From Faecalibacter bovis (GTDB lineage Bacteria > Bacteroidota > Bacteroidia > Flavobacteriales > Weeksellaceae), in assembly GCF_017948305.1 (NCBI RefSeq), contig NZ_CP072842.1:908001-972000 (forward strand): a stretch of DNA of 64,000 bases, given 5' to 3'. Made by a program: the position numbers and the translations under genes. The notes beneath the pieces were generated by a model. The model was given only the letters and a program-made list of their open reading frames with translations. It was not told where the DNA came from and made no database searches. Position 1 is the stretch's first letter, and every line of letters begins with the position of its first letter. Below are positions 23,556 through 33,065 of this stretch, piece after piece.

Positions 23556-26075
23556 TTAGAATTGTTGTCCAATAATAAAGTGAGTTTGCCATCCAGAACG
23601 TTCTGTTTGTCCAAATCCTTTATCAAATCCATATCCAAAATCAAATCCTAATAATCCGAATGCTGCCATATAAATACGTACACCAGCACCAACAGATCGT
23701 TTCAATTCGAATGGTTTATATTCACTTGTAGATCCCCAAACGTTACCTCCTTCTGCGAAAGTTAAACCATAGATTTTAGCTTGTTGGCTCATTGTAATTG
23801 GGTAACGTAATTCTAATGAGAACTTATTGTAGATTGTTCCTCCACCTGTTGGAGTTAAATCACCAATTTGTCCACCACCTGTAGATGAATCTTCATAACC
23901 ACGTAATGCAACGATTTCACGACCATCAAAACGAGATTGTGATAATCCTGTTCCTCCTAAGTAAAATCTTTCGAAAGGAATAGTTCCAACTTTACGGTTA
24001 TAAGTACCTAATGCACCAAATTCACCACCTACACGAACAACTAATTTACCTGCAATTTGTTTGTACCAATATGCTCTAGCTTTAATCTTGTAATACTCTA
24101 ACCATTCAAATCTTTCTGTGTCAGACATTGTTGAATAGTCTTTTTCTTTCCCCATTAAAGAGTAAGGTAAAGTTGCTGTTACAGCAACACTCATTTCTGA
24201 TCCATCTTCTGGGAAAATTGGATCTGGTCCTGCAGAGTTACGTGTTAAACCTAATGTATAGTTAATATTATTAGATGAACCGTTTTCGTAATTTAAGTTA
24301 CCTACAGCTAAGTTATAATTATCAAAATTATAACGTTGGAAAGATAACGAGTTTGATAAACGGAAGTAATCATCTGGCCAAGTTAATAACTTGTTTAATC
24401 CAATAGTTGCACCTAAAATATCTAAATTTGCTTTTTCACCCCATTGATCTGTATATCCATATTGAGATAAGTAGAACGATGTTGATAATGCTGTTGGACG
24501 TTTTCCTCCAATCCAAGGCTCAGTAAACGATAAACTATAGTTTTTATAACCGTTACCAGCTTGTGCACGTACAGATAATGACTGTCCATCTCCCATAGGC
24601 ACAGGTTTCCAAGCTTCACCACGGAACATGTTTCCGATAGAGAAGTTACCAAATGTTAAACCTAAAGTTCCGATGAAAGTTCCTGCACCATAACCACCTT
24701 GTAATTCGATTTGTGAAGATGATTTTGGAGCAACTTTCCAATCAATATCTACCGTATTATTTTCTGGGTTTGGCTTAATATCTGGAGAAATCTGTGTAGG
24801 TTCTAAATAACCTAAAGAAGCTAACTCCATTAATGTACGACGAATCTCAGTTTTAGAAAATAAATCTCCAGGTTTAGTTCTTAACTCACGATATAAAATA
24901 TGATCGTGGGCCTCTGTATTACCTAAAATTGTTACTTTATTTAAAGTTGCCTGAGTTCCTTCGTAAATTTTAATTTCAAGATCAATCGTGTCGTTTTTCA
25001 CATTTTTTTCAACTGGGAAAACACGAGCGAATAAATATCCATTATTCATGTATAATGTTTGGATATCATCATCTTTATCAGATCCAGATATTTTTTTATT
25101 GATTCCTACTGCATCGTAACGATCACCTGTTTTATAAGAAAAAACACGCTTTAATTGTTCAGAAGTATAAATAGAGTTTCCTGAAAAAGTAACATCTCCT
25201 AAGAAATAAGGTTTACCTTCGTCAACTTTAATTTTCACAACTAAATTTTTAGGATCTACTTGCATGATTGTATCAGAAACAATCTTTGCATCACGAAAAC
25301 CAACTGATTTATATTCGTTTACAACGTTTTCTAAATCTGCCTGGTATTTATCAGGAATCATTTTAGAAGCTTTGAAGACATTAATCGACTTGCGTTTTGT
25401 GTCTTTCATTGCTTTACGTAAACGCTTACTTGATAACTCATTATTCCCTTCGAAAACAATATCATCAATCTTAACACGTTCACCTCTATCAACATTTAAA
25501 ATCAGATTTTGCTGATCTTTAGAACCATCAACTGATGTTTGCTCAACTTTAATAGTCGAGTTAGGGAAACCTTTACCAGTATAATATTCTTTGATTTTAT
25601 TGTTTGTTGAATTAATTAAGTTATTTGTAATCTTAACACCTGGATTTAATTTGTTTTCTTTAACAATATCCTCACGTTGAGATTTTTTGATTCCATTAAT
25701 TTTAATATCTGCCAATTCTGGTACAGAAACTAATTCTAATGTTAAAATAACTTTATTTCCTTTTATCTCTTTGATGTAGATATCAATATCTGAGAACATT
25801 TTTGAACGCCATAATTTTTTTACAGCATTGTTCACTTTACTTCCAGGTAATTCAATTTCTTCACCAATAGAGAAACCAGCATAACGAATAATCTGATTTT
25901 TAGAGAATTTAGTATCTCCTTTTACATCAATATCTTCTAATGTAAAAACTCTTGGATTCATGTAATCCACCTCATAATTCTCTATCTGAGTTGAAACAAC
26001 GTTTTGTGTAGAATCTACCTGCGCATGAGCCATGTAGGTACCTAACATACACATTGTCCAAATAATTTTCTTCAT
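23556..26075 (-). CDS. bamA: Outer-membrane protein assembly factor BamA
   Basis: The 839-residue central subunit of the BAM complex. After a signal peptide ending MAHAQ come POTRA repeats to about residue 440; strands such as KILTLELVSVPELADIKINGI and LVVKIKVDEGKPYFLGDVTFSG are typical. A 16-strand beta-barrel follows, ending in IIGQQF with a terminal Phe. The barrel contains a FERFYLGG / REIVALRGYED region equivalent to the conserved surface-exposed loop 6. Its place between uppS and the ompH pair is the standard Bacteroidota order. Confidence 0.95.
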   Translation of the reverse strand: MKKIIWTMCMLGTYMAHAQVDSTQNVVSTQIENYEVDYMNPRVFTLEDIDVKGDTKFSKNQIIRYAGFSIGEEIELPGSKVNNAVKKLWRSKMFSDIDIYIKEIKGNKVILTLELVSVPELADIKINGIKKSQREDIVKENKLNPGVKITNNLINSTNNKIKEYYTGKGFPNSTIKVEQTSVDGSKDQQNLILNVDRGERVKIDDIVFEGNNELSSKRLRKAMKDTKRKSINVFKASKMIPDKYQADLENVVNEYKSVGFRDAKIVSDTIMQVDPKNLVVKIKVDEGKPYFLGDVTFSGNSIYTSEQLKRVFSYKTGDRYDAVGINKKISGSDKDDDIQTLYMNNGYLFARVFPVEKNVKNDTIDLEIKIYEGTQATLNKVTILGNTEAHDHILYRELRTKPGDLFSKTEIRRTLMELASLGYLEPTQISPDIKPNPENNTVDIDWKVAPKSSSQIELQGGYGAGTFIGTLGLTFGNFSIGNMFRGEAWKPVPMGDGQSLSVRAQAGNGYKNYSLSFTEPWIGGKRPTALSTSFYLSQYGYTDQWGEKANLDILGATIGLNKLLTWPDDYFRLSNSLSFQRYNFDNYNLAVGNLNYENGSSNNINYTLGLTRNSAGPDPIFPEDGSEMSVAVTATLPYSLMGKEKDYSTMSDTERFEWLEYYKIKARAYWYKQIAGKLVVRVGGEFGALGTYNRKVGTIPFERFYLGGTGLSQSRFDGREIVALRGYEDSSTGGGQIGDLTPTGGGTIYNKFSLELRYPITMSQQAKIYGLTFAEGGNVWGSTSEYKPFELKRSVGAGVRIYMAAFGLLGFDFGYGFDKGFGQTERSGWQTHFIIGQQF

Positions 26076-26098
26076 AATCCCTCTATTTCCAGTTCCGG

Positions 26099-26848
26099 TC
26101 AGTTCGTTAATTGTTCACTAATTTTACCATAGCGGCGCTCTCTTCCTTGGTAACTTAAGATAGCTTCGTAGAAAGTTTCATGGTTAAAATCTGGCCATAA
26201 AACTGGTGTAAAATACAATTCTGCGTATGCTATTTGCCAAAGTAAAAAGTTGCTGATGCGTGTTTCACCGCTTGTGCGAATCATAAGATCCACCATTGGC
26301 ATATTGTGAGTATATAAATTTTGATTTACAAGTTCTTCGTTAATATCGGCTTCACTAATCGATCCTTCTTTGTACTGATTTGCAATATTTTTTATTGCAC
26401 CTAATATTTCCTCTTTTGAGCCGTAGCTTAGTGCTAAAGTCAAAATAGAACCTGTATTATCTTTGGTAAGTTCAATTGCTTTTTCTAAATCTTTGCGCGC
26501 AGATAACGGCAATTTCGACAAGTCACCAATAATGTTAAAACGAACATTATTTTGATGAAGTTCTTTAATTTCAGCTTTGATTGTTTTACTTAGTAAAGTC
26601 ATCAAAAAAGAAACTTCTAATTTTGGACGATTCCAATTTTCTGTGGAAAATGCATAAAGTGTTAAATACTTAATACCTAATTCTCTACAGCTTTCAATAG
26701 ATGCTCTAACGGCTTTTAAAGCATTTTTATGCCCAAAAGTTCTTTCTTTTCCATTCTGTTTTGCCCAACGCCCGTTACCATCCATAATGATAGCAACGTG
26801 GTCTGGCAAATTATTTTTATCTATCTGATCTATTAAACTGATCTCCAT
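26099..26848 (-). CDS. uppS: Isoprenyl transferase (undecaprenyl diphosphate synthase)
   Basis: A cis-prenyltransferase making the C55 lipid carrier for peptidoglycan and surface polysaccharides. The catalytic motif IIMDGNGRWAKQNG is near residues 22-33. GHKNALKAV, YALSTENW-like AFSTENWNRPKLEV and the RTSGETRISNFLLWQ motif near residue 195 complete the family pattern. Length 249 is normal. It follows the DUF6089 gene by 6 bases and precedes bamA by 23. Confidence 0.96.
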   Translation of the reverse strand: MEISLIDQIDKNNLPDHVAIIMDGNGRWAKQNGKERTFGHKNALKAVRASIESCRELGIKYLTLYAFSTENWNRPKLEVSFLMTLLSKTIKAEIKELHQNNVRFNIIGDLSKLPLSARKDLEKAIELTKDNTGSILTLALSYGSKEEILGAIKNIANQYKEGSISEADINEELVNQNLYTHNMPMVDLMIRTSGETRISNFLLWQIAYAELYFTPVLWPDFNHETFYEAILSYQGRERRYGKISEQLTN

Positions 26849-26854
26849 TTTTTA

Positions 26855-27628
26855 TTAGTTGCAATAACATGCAGGGCGTCCGAAACTGTAAGTTAATGTG
26901 ATACCAGTTTGTACGTACCAATCCTTATTACTCATGTTACCAAAAGTTTTATCGCGAATTTCTTCAGCAATAACCGGATTAGAATTTCCTGCATTAATTA
27001 AATTCTTTGTAAAATCAGCGACATTATAGTCTAAAAAATCCTGATTTGTATATCTAAAACCAGTTTCTAATGAAAGTAACCAGTTGTAGTTAAATCTTAC
27101 TTTGTAACCTAAACCAAAAGGAAAAACTAATTTTCTTTTGTTGTAAGTATCATGCACTATTTCACCCTCATCAGCGTCATAGTCGTAAATTCTATATTTT
27201 GCTTGGAATGCACCACCACCAAAAAATAAGTAAGGTGAATGTGCAAATTCTTGTGCTTCGTTTATATCTTTAAAGTTGTATTCGAATAATACTGCACCCT
27301 CTAAGATATCATTTTCAAAACTTTGATTACGATCTCTTTTAAATTGTTCTCCCGATTTAAAATCACCAGCACCAACATGTGAATATGTTAGATTTAATCT
27401 AAATCCCATGTGTGGGTTAATGTTAAAACGATAAAGTCCTCCAATTGAAATTGGTAATACAATATCACCACCCGATGTTACTCTTGTAGGGAATGGATTA
27501 ATGTAATTTCCTTTTCCTACATCACCGATTACGTTTGCCCCTCCAGCAAAAATTCCGATTTCATGTCTTTGTGCTAAAACGCCTTGAGAGAAGCATAATA
27601 CAAAGATGAATAATAAAAATCTACTCAT
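26855..27628 (-). CDS. DUF6089 family outer-membrane beta-barrel protein
   Basis: A 257-residue exported protein. It has a signal peptide (MSRFLLFIFVLCFSQGVLAQ) and then alternating amphipathic strands (HEIGIFAGGANVIGDVG, GLYRFNINPHMGFRLNLTYSH, WLLSLETGFRYTNQDFLDY). It looks like an 8-10-strand barrel and ends GRPACYCN. A DUF6089 protein at this site, between nadK and uppS, is a conserved Bacteroidota arrangement. A role in outer-membrane biogenesis is inferred from position only. Confidence 0.85.
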   Translation of the reverse strand: MSRFLLFIFVLCFSQGVLAQRHEIGIFAGGANVIGDVGKGNYINPFPTRVTSGGDIVLPISIGGLYRFNINPHMGFRLNLTYSHVGAGDFKSGEQFKRDRNQSFENDILEGAVLFEYNFKDINEAQEFAHSPYLFFGGGAFQAKYRIYDYDADEGEIVHDTYNKRKLVFPFGLGYKVRFNYNWLLSLETGFRYTNQDFLDYNVADFTKNLINAGNSNPVIAEEIRDKTFGNMSNKDWYVQTGITLTYSFGRPACYCN

Positions 27629-27749
27629 GTGTTAATGTTAATTTTTCGGCTTTTGCTTACTTTTCAAATGTTAATTTATCGAACAAATATAAACAAAAGT
27701 CAATTCAAGATAACTGATTTAACAAAAATTAAGATGATTTATTGTAATA

Positions 27750-28634
27750 TTAATTTCTTTTATCAGATCCCCACAACATTTTATCCCTCAAAGTTGTAAA
27801 ATAACTGGCCTCATTTGCTTCAACTATATTGATCTTGAAATCCGCTTTTGTAATTCGTAATTCGACATCTGTAGTTAATGCTAAGTTTCTTGAATCTAAT
27901 GATAAAAAATACTCATTTGCACGGCTTCTAATTTTAAGATCGATGACAGAATCTTCTGAAACTATTAGTGGACGAACATTTAAATTATGTGGCGCGACTG
28001 GTGTAATGATAAAATTTTGATTGGATGGATGAACGATTGGTCCACCACAACTTAAATTATAACCTGTAGATCCTGTTGGCGTAGAAATTATTAATCCATC
28101 TGACCAAAAAGAATTTAAAAATTCATTGTTTAAAGTTGTATCAATCGTAATCATAGAGGTTGTTTCTCTACGAGTTACTGTAATTTCGTTAATGGCAAAA
28201 TTATTTTCGATTTCAACACCGTCATTTCTTTCAATTTTTAAAAGTGAACGAGGGATAATGTTATAATTTCCTTCAAAAAAATTATCTAATTGCTCTAATA
28301 AAACACTTTTATTAATCGTTGCCAAAAATCCTAATCGTCCTGTATTTACACCAACAATTGGAATTTGTGATTCTCTAACTATTGTAGCTGCAGATAGAAT
28401 TGTACCATCACCTCCAAAAGAAAAAAAGAATTTTACACTTTTATCTAAATCTTCATTAGAACTAAATGTTTCAACGTTTGTAAGATTTACGTCTGTCAAG
28501 ACAGAAATTTTTCTTAAAAACCTTTCCTCAATACAATACTCAATCTTATGTGCAGATAAATAATTTAAAAAAGGAGTAATAATATCTTCTAAAGATGTGC
28601 TTGTCTTCTGACCAAAAAGAGCAACTTTAACCAT
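27750..28634 (-). CDS. nadK: NAD kinase
   Basis: NAD kinase makes NADP from NAD and ATP. The catalytic GGDG is at residues 74-77 (FSFGGDGTILSA). STPTGSTGYNLSCGGPIV near residue 175 is the second nucleotide-binding motif, and an IVGVNTGRLGFLA segment lies between them. Length 294 is typical. Its ATG overlaps the stop of the CBS gene by one base, while the next gene is 121 bases away and likely has its own promoter. Confidence 0.95.
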   Translation of the reverse strand: MVKVALFGQKTSTSLEDIITPFLNYLSAHKIEYCIEERFLRKISVLTDVNLTNVETFSSNEDLDKSVKFFFSFGGDGTILSAATIVRESQIPIVGVNTGRLGFLATINKSVLLEQLDNFFEGNYNIIPRSLLKIERNDGVEIENNFAINEITVTRRETTSMITIDTTLNNEFLNSFWSDGLIISTPTGSTGYNLSCGGPIVHPSNQNFIITPVAPHNLNVRPLIVSEDSVIDLKIRSRANEYFLSLDSRNLALTTDVELRITKADFKINIVEANEASYFTTLRDKMLWGSDKRN

Positions 28635-29293
28635 TATGTATTCATGTATTTTAAAAGCTGAGCATATCGAGATTGCAACAACTCTTGTTTTTCATCATTA
28701 TAAAACTTCTGAATCACTTGATAACCATATCTCTCGAAAGTTTCGCCAATTGATAATAAATTTGATGAACTAAATCTTACGAAAACATTCGCTTGATCAT
28801 CAACATCATCTACTAACATCAATCCAAAAACCTTCCCATTGTTAGATTCAATAATATTCGTAATTATCGACATTGATAAATCTTTAGACGGGATAGAAAC
28901 AATCATTGATACAGCCAACTCTGACACAAATGGAAACTTTGCCATTGCCTCTAGAATTGTTTGTTGCGATACGCATCCAATGTATTTATTTCTAGCAGAA
29001 ATTACAGGTAAAACATTCGTGTGATTCATGTACATCATCTGTATAGCATCCAATAACGTATGATCTTCAGTCAAGTAAAAAGATTCAGTATAATTCTTTA
29101 TCCAATCTTGATTTTCGTATCCAAGCGTTAGTTCCACTAAATCTTCTTCAGCAATATTTCCTACAAAATCCAAACCATCGAAAATTGGTAAATGTGTCAA
29201 CTTCATTTCTTGAACCATCTCTAGAAGATGTTCAGGAGAATAATTGATTTTTCCTGGTTTAATTTCTTTCGACAAATATGCTGTTACGTACAT
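28634..29293 (-). CDS. CBS-domain protein
   Basis: A 219-residue protein with a pair of CBS domains in the first ~130 residues (LTHLPIFDGLDFVGNIAEEDL; TNVLPVISARNKYIGCVSQQTIL). A roughly 90-residue C-terminal part resembles an ACT-like regulatory domain (VSMIVSIPSKDLSMSIITNIIESNNGKV). The family probably binds adenine nucleotides. Translational coupling to nadK suggests it senses or tunes nucleotide or NAD status, which is inference. Confidence 0.88.
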   Translation of the reverse strand: MYVTAYLSKEIKPGKINYSPEHLLEMVQEMKLTHLPIFDGLDFVGNIAEEDLVELTLGYENQDWIKNYTESFYLTEDHTLLDAIQMMYMNHTNVLPVISARNKYIGCVSQQTILEAMAKFPFVSELAVSMIVSIPSKDLSMSIITNIIESNNGKVFGLMLVDDVDDQANVFVRFSSSNLLSIGETFERYGYQVIQKFYNDEKQELLQSRYAQLLKYMNT

Positions 29294-29502
29294 GCTGCAA
29301 ATTTAAAATTTTTAATAAGAAATGGGCTACTAATCTGATTGTATTCTGATTTTAACAGAAATTTAATACAGTTGTTAAAAAACTGAATCATAATCAAATA
29401 AACAAATAACATTCCAAATGAATTTGATTTAAATTTATTACAAATTGGATCATTTATTGTATATTGAATCAAGAATTAACATTCAGCAAGATAGAGTGAA
29501 AG

Positions 29503-29518
29503 TAATTTTGTAATTTTG
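29503..29518 (+). promoter_or_regulatory. Tandem -7 boxes upstream of the mevalonate kinase gene
   Basis: Two directly adjacent TAATTTTG octamers (29503-29510 and 29511-29518), both perfect TAnnTTTG, lie 24-40 bases before the ATG at 29542. No -33 TTG is well placed for either one. Confidence 0.45.
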
Positions 29519-29541
29519 CTGCTTAGAATTTAATATTCAAC

Positions 29542-30459
29542 ATGAAAAACCCATTGTTTTACGCTAAAATCTTGTTATTTGGTGAATATGGAATTATCGA
29601 AAACTCGAAAGGTTTGACGATTCCTTACAACTTTTACCAAGGAGCCTTAAAATTTGAAGAAACTGAAATGACAGCTTCTTCCAACGCTCATTTACGTAAG
29701 TACGCTCAATTTTTATCAGAAAATTTTTCAGAATTATTTGATACTGAAGCTTTCAATAAAGATGTTGAAAACGGAATGTATTTCGATTCTAATATTCCAC
29801 AAGGATACGGAGTTGGAAGTTCTGGTGCTTTAGTCGCTGCGATTTACAACAAGTACGCGAAAAACAAAATCGAGATTGAAAGTTATTTAACAAAAGAAAA
29901 AATTGCTGAATTAAAATTGACATTTGGGCAAATGGAATCTTATTTTCATGGTAAATCTTCTGGAATTGATCCATTGATTTGTTACATGAATATTCCTTTA
30001 TTAATCCAATCTAAAGACGATATTTCTACAGTTGGTTTACCTGAAGCTGCAGCTAATGGTAAAGGCGCTGTATTTTTAATAAATTCTGGTGAACCTGGAG
30101 AAACTGCTCCGATGGTTCAAATTTTCTTCGAAAAATTAAAAAACGACGGTTTCCGTAAAACTTTAAAAGAAGAATTTATAAAATACAACAATGCTTGTAT
30201 TGAGTATTTTGTAAAAGGTGAATACAATCCGCTATTTAATAATTTACAGAAGTTATCATCATGGGCTTTTGAACATTTTCGTCCGATGATTCCTCAGAAA
30301 TTAGTAAACGCCTGGAAAACAGGAATCGATACCAACACTTATTACCTAAAACTTTGTGGATCAGGTGGTGGTGGATATGTTTTAGGTTTTACACAAGACT
30401 ACGAAAAAGCTAAAACATATTTAAAAGACTTTAATACTGAAGTTATTTATCGTTTTTAA
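29542..30459 (+). CDS. GHMP kinase, probable mevalonate kinase
   Basis: A 305-residue GHMP kinase. YAKILLFGEYGIIE at the N terminus is the mevalonate-kinase-like first motif. The glycine-rich ATP motif is GYGVGSSGALVAAIY near residues 91-105. KLCGSGGGGYVLGF near residue 272 is the third GHMP motif. It would phosphorylate mevalonate in the mevalonate pathway used by Flavobacteriia for isoprenoids. A UbiA-type prenyltransferase gene follows after 19 bases, which supports that role. Confidence 0.87.
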   Translation: MKNPLFYAKILLFGEYGIIENSKGLTIPYNFYQGALKFEETEMTASSNAHLRKYAQFLSENFSELFDTEAFNKDVENGMYFDSNIPQGYGVGSSGALVAAIYNKYAKNKIEIESYLTKEKIAELKLTFGQMESYFHGKSSGIDPLICYMNIPLLIQSKDDISTVGLPEAAANGKGAVFLINSGEPGETAPMVQIFFEKLKNDGFRKTLKEEFIKYNNACIEYFVKGEYNPLFNNLQKLSSWAFEHFRPMIPQKLVNAWKTGIDTNTYYLKLCGSGGGGYVLGFTQDYEKAKTYLKDFNTEVIYRF

Positions 30460-30478
30460 TTCAAAATCAATTTAGAAA

Positions 30479-31390
30479 ATGAATCTGCAGAAGATAATCA
30501 TCAAACTTTTTGCTTTATTTTCTGTTATTAGAGGCTACAATCTTATTATCTTGATGTTGGCCCAATATCTTGCATGCTTATTTATTTTTGCGCAAGAAGA
30601 AAATCATGTTACCATACTTACAAATCTTAAAATTAATGGTATTATTTTATCCTCTATACTTTGTGTTGCTGCAGGATATATTATTAATAATTTTTACGAT
30701 TTAGAAAAAGATCGCATCAAACGTCCGATGCAATCTTACATTAATAAACAAGTTTCACAAGGATTTAAACTTAGAGTTTACATCATATTAAATTCGCTAG
30801 CGTTATTAATCGCTTCCAGTGTTTCTTGGCGAGTGCTGCTATATTTCTTCGCTTATCAGATATTAGTTTGGTTTTACAGCCACAAAATGAATCGCTTTGC
30901 ACTGATTAAAAATTTATATCTGGTTGTATTGCGTACAATGCCATTCTTCGCTTTAGTTGTTTATTTTGAAAAGTTTGACCAAATCCTTTTACTACATGCA
31001 AGCTTTTTAACCATCTTATTTTTAATTACTGATATTGTTAAAAATTTAGCCTCACAACGTGTGGATTTAATTTATAATTACAATTCTATTCCTATTAAAT
31101 ATGGGACACGAACGACGAAACGAATTGTTTATGTCTTTATAATAATAGATATTTTATTAGGTTGTTATCTGATAAAAAGTCATGAAATTGGTTTAATGAA
31201 ATACTTTTTCATGTTTTCTATTATCTCTTTCTTATTCAATGCATTTCTCTTATGGAGAGGAAAAACAGAGCAAGATTTCAAAATTTTACATTATTTTTTT
31301 AAAGGAATGATAGTTGCAGGCGTATTTAGTATCTCATTAATCGAAATAAATCCCTTAACTTTGCAAACTATTGCGCAAAATTTTAGGTAG
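30479..31390 (+). CDS. UbiA-family prenyltransferase (geranylgeranylglycerol-phosphate transferase type)
   Basis: A 303-residue inner-membrane prenyltransferase with about eight or nine hydrophobic helices. The first Asp-rich motif is NNFYDLEKDRIKRP near residues 76-89 (N-x3-D-x3-D). The second is LITDIVKNLASQRVD near residue 182. Flavobacterial proteins at this position are usually called geranylgeranylglycerol-phosphate geranylgeranyltransferase, but menaquinone-type acceptors cannot be excluded. It is co-directional with mevalonate kinase (19 bases) and the pseudouridine synthase gene (18 bases). Confidence 0.85.
   Translation: MNLQKIIIKLFALFSVIRGYNLIILMLAQYLACLFIFAQEENHVTILTNLKINGIILSSILCVAAGYIINNFYDLEKDRIKRPMQSYINKQVSQGFKLRVYIILNSLALLIASSVSWRVLLYFFAYQILVWFYSHKMNRFALIKNLYLVVLRTMPFFALVVYFEKFDQILLLHASFLTILFLITDIVKNLASQRVDLIYNYNSIPIKYGTRTTKRIVYVFIIIDILLGCYLIKSHEIGLMKYFFMFSIISFLFNAFLLWRGKTEQDFKILHYFFKGMIVAGVFSISLIEINPLTLQTIAQNFR
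31356..31363 (+). promoter_or_regulatory. Internal -7 box inside the end of the UbiA-type gene
   Basis: TAACTTTG, a perfect TAnnTTTG, lies 46 bases before the pseudouridine synthase ATG. No clear -33 TTG is seen. It could give the downstream gene independent expression. Confidence 0.35.
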
Positions 31391-31408
31391 CGCATCAATT
31401 ATATAATC

Positions 31409-32446
31409 ATGAATAATAGACGACAATCCAACAACAGAAATTCCCAAGGCGGGAATAATCGTGGTAGAGGAGCGAACAGTGGTTCATCTTCATCAAGACC
31501 TAACGGAGGGAAAGGAAAACCAAGTTTTGGAGCTAAAAAAACTGAAGGTGGGAAACCAAGCTTTGGTGGAAGTAGCAAAACAGAAGGAGGTAAACCATCT
31601 TTTGGAGGTAACAAACCATCTTACGGTGGTGGAAGACTAACAGGAGAAGGAAATAGTTTTGGACCAAAAAAATCGTTTTCTAAACCAGGGCAAAAACCTT
31701 TCGTAAAAAGGTTAAAAGCGGCTCCGGTTGATGACGGGACTATTCGTTTAAATAAATATGTAGCGAATGCAGGGATTGCATCCAGAAGAGAGGCCGACGA
31801 ACTGATCAAAACTGGAATCGTTACTGTGAATGGTCAAGTTATCTCAGAAATGGGTTACAAGGTTCAACCAGGTGATGAAGTACGTTTCGACGGAAAGAAA
31901 ATCTCTTCGCAAAAAAATGTTTACTTCTTATTAAACAAACCAAAAGGATTCATTACAACTTCTAAAGACGAGAAAGATCGTCAAACTGTAATGGATTTAG
32001 TAGCTGGTGCAACAACAGCTCGTATCTTCCCTGTTGGTCGCTTAGACCGTCAGACAACAGGTGTCCTTTTATTTACAAATGATGGATACTTAACGAAGAA
32101 ATTGACTCACCCAAGTCATGATATCAAAAAAATCTACCACGTTACTTTAGATAAAAAATTAACGGCGAATGATATGGCTGATATTAAAAAAGGTGTTCGT
32201 TTAATTCCGGAAGGAATTGCAATAGTTGACGAAATTTCTTACATCGAAAATCGTCCGAAAAACGAAATCGGTTTAGAAATCCACATTGGATGGAACCGTG
32301 TTGTACGTCGTATCTTCGAAAAATTAGGATACAAAGTAGAACAATTAGATCGTGTATCTTTTGCTGGTTTAACTAAAAAAGGTTTAAACCGTGGAGATTA
32401 TCGTCCTTTAACTGAATTAGAAGTTAACTTCTTAAAAATGATGTAA
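31409..32446 (+). CDS. 23S rRNA pseudouridine synthase (RluB-like) with a disordered N-terminal extension
   Basis: A 345-residue RsuA/RluB-family enzyme. Residues 1-~100 are an unusual Gly/Ser/Asn/Lys-rich, basic extension with repeats of GGKPSFGG. An S4 RNA-binding domain follows (IRLNKYVANAGIASRREADE). The catalytic domain has the catalytic Asp in FPVGRLDRQTTGVLLFTNDG and the C-terminal WNRVVRRIFEKLGY. Modification of the peptidyl-transferase-centre region is expected, although RluB versus RluE is not settled by sequence. It ends at a strong terminator. Confidence 0.9.
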   Translation: MNNRRQSNNRNSQGGNNRGRGANSGSSSSRPNGGKGKPSFGAKKTEGGKPSFGGSSKTEGGKPSFGGNKPSYGGGRLTGEGNSFGPKKSFSKPGQKPFVKRLKAAPVDDGTIRLNKYVANAGIASRREADELIKTGIVTVNGQVISEMGYKVQPGDEVRFDGKKISSQKNVYFLLNKPKGFITTSKDEKDRQTVMDLVAGATTARIFPVGRLDRQTTGVLLFTNDGYLTKKLTHPSHDIKKIYHVTLDKKLTANDMADIKKGVRLIPEGIAIVDEISYIENRPKNEIGLEIHIGWNRVVRRIFEKLGYKVEQLDRVSFAGLTKKGLNRGDYRPLTELEVNFLKMM

Positions 32447-32467
32447 TCAAATTTTGATTCAACATAT

Positions 32468-32497
32468 AAAGCCTCGCATTGCGAGGCTTTTTTTATT
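32468..32497 (+). terminator. Terminator of the mevalonate kinase-UbiA-RluB genes
   Basis: AAAGCCTCGCA / TGCGAGGCTTT stem with almost no loop beyond the central bases, followed by a long T run. It may also serve the convergent minus-strand gene weakly. Confidence 0.85.
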
Positions 32498-33002
32498 TTT
32501 TAAAATAGTAATAAAAATGATTCGGATTAGTTCTACTTTCTCTAATTCGAATAGATTTTATCGTATCTCCTTTAAAAATATAAGAATCAAAACCCCACAC
32601 CGAGGTGTCGAGCTGAGAAATAAATACTGGTCCTTTTTCTTTCGTGGTTAATTGATGAATTACCCAATTATGATCAGTTGAATAAACTATTTTTTTAATT
32701 GTAAGTTCCTTTGACAAACCAAAATCTATTGCCTTTAACGTATCTCTAAAAAAATTAAGTGAGAAAAAATAAATTGTTGGAAAAAGTAAGATCAAAGTTA
32801 AAAAACGAAATAACATGGGAATTTTAAAACCAATCAAAGCAATTGTTATTGATAAAACTAAGCTTAAAAATAAAGCTATTAAATCAAAATTGAAATCTGA
32901 ACTTGAATAAGGCCAAGGTATACCTATAAAATTAAAGTACAACTTAAAACAAATAATTGTTAAAATAAGTATCCCTAAAAATAATAATGATTTATCCTTC
33001 AT
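32493..33002 (-). CDS. Hypothetical membrane protein
   Basis: A 169-residue protein with three predicted helices in the first ~90 residues (LLFLGILILTIICFKLYF; LIALFLSLVLSITIALIGF; FRFLTLILLFPTIYFFSL). A soluble ~80-residue C-terminal part follows (KKIVYSTDHNWVIHQL, RESRTNPNHFYYYFKK). I do not recognise a family. It lies between two terminators, divergent from nothing and convergent to the pseudouridine synthase gene. Codon use is like its neighbours. Confidence 0.7.
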   Translation of the reverse strand: MKDKSLLFLGILILTIICFKLYFNFIGIPWPYSSSDFNFDLIALFLSLVLSITIALIGFKIPMLFRFLTLILLFPTIYFFSLNFFRDTLKAIDFGLSKELTIKKIVYSTDHNWVIHQLTTKEKGPVFISQLDTSVWGFDSYIFKGDTIKSIRIRESRTNPNHFYYYFKK

Positions 33003-33023
33003 TCAATAAAAATACATTATTAA

Positions 33024-33053
33024 AAAAAACGACTACCGAAGTAGTCGCTTTTA
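33024..33053 (-). terminator. Terminator of the S9 peptidase gene, with a UUCG loop
   Basis: On the minus strand GCGACTAC-TTCG-GTAGTCG, a stem closed by a C(UUCG)G tetraloop, followed by a T run. Confidence 0.87.
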
Positions 33054-33065
33054 ATTTATTAGAAA

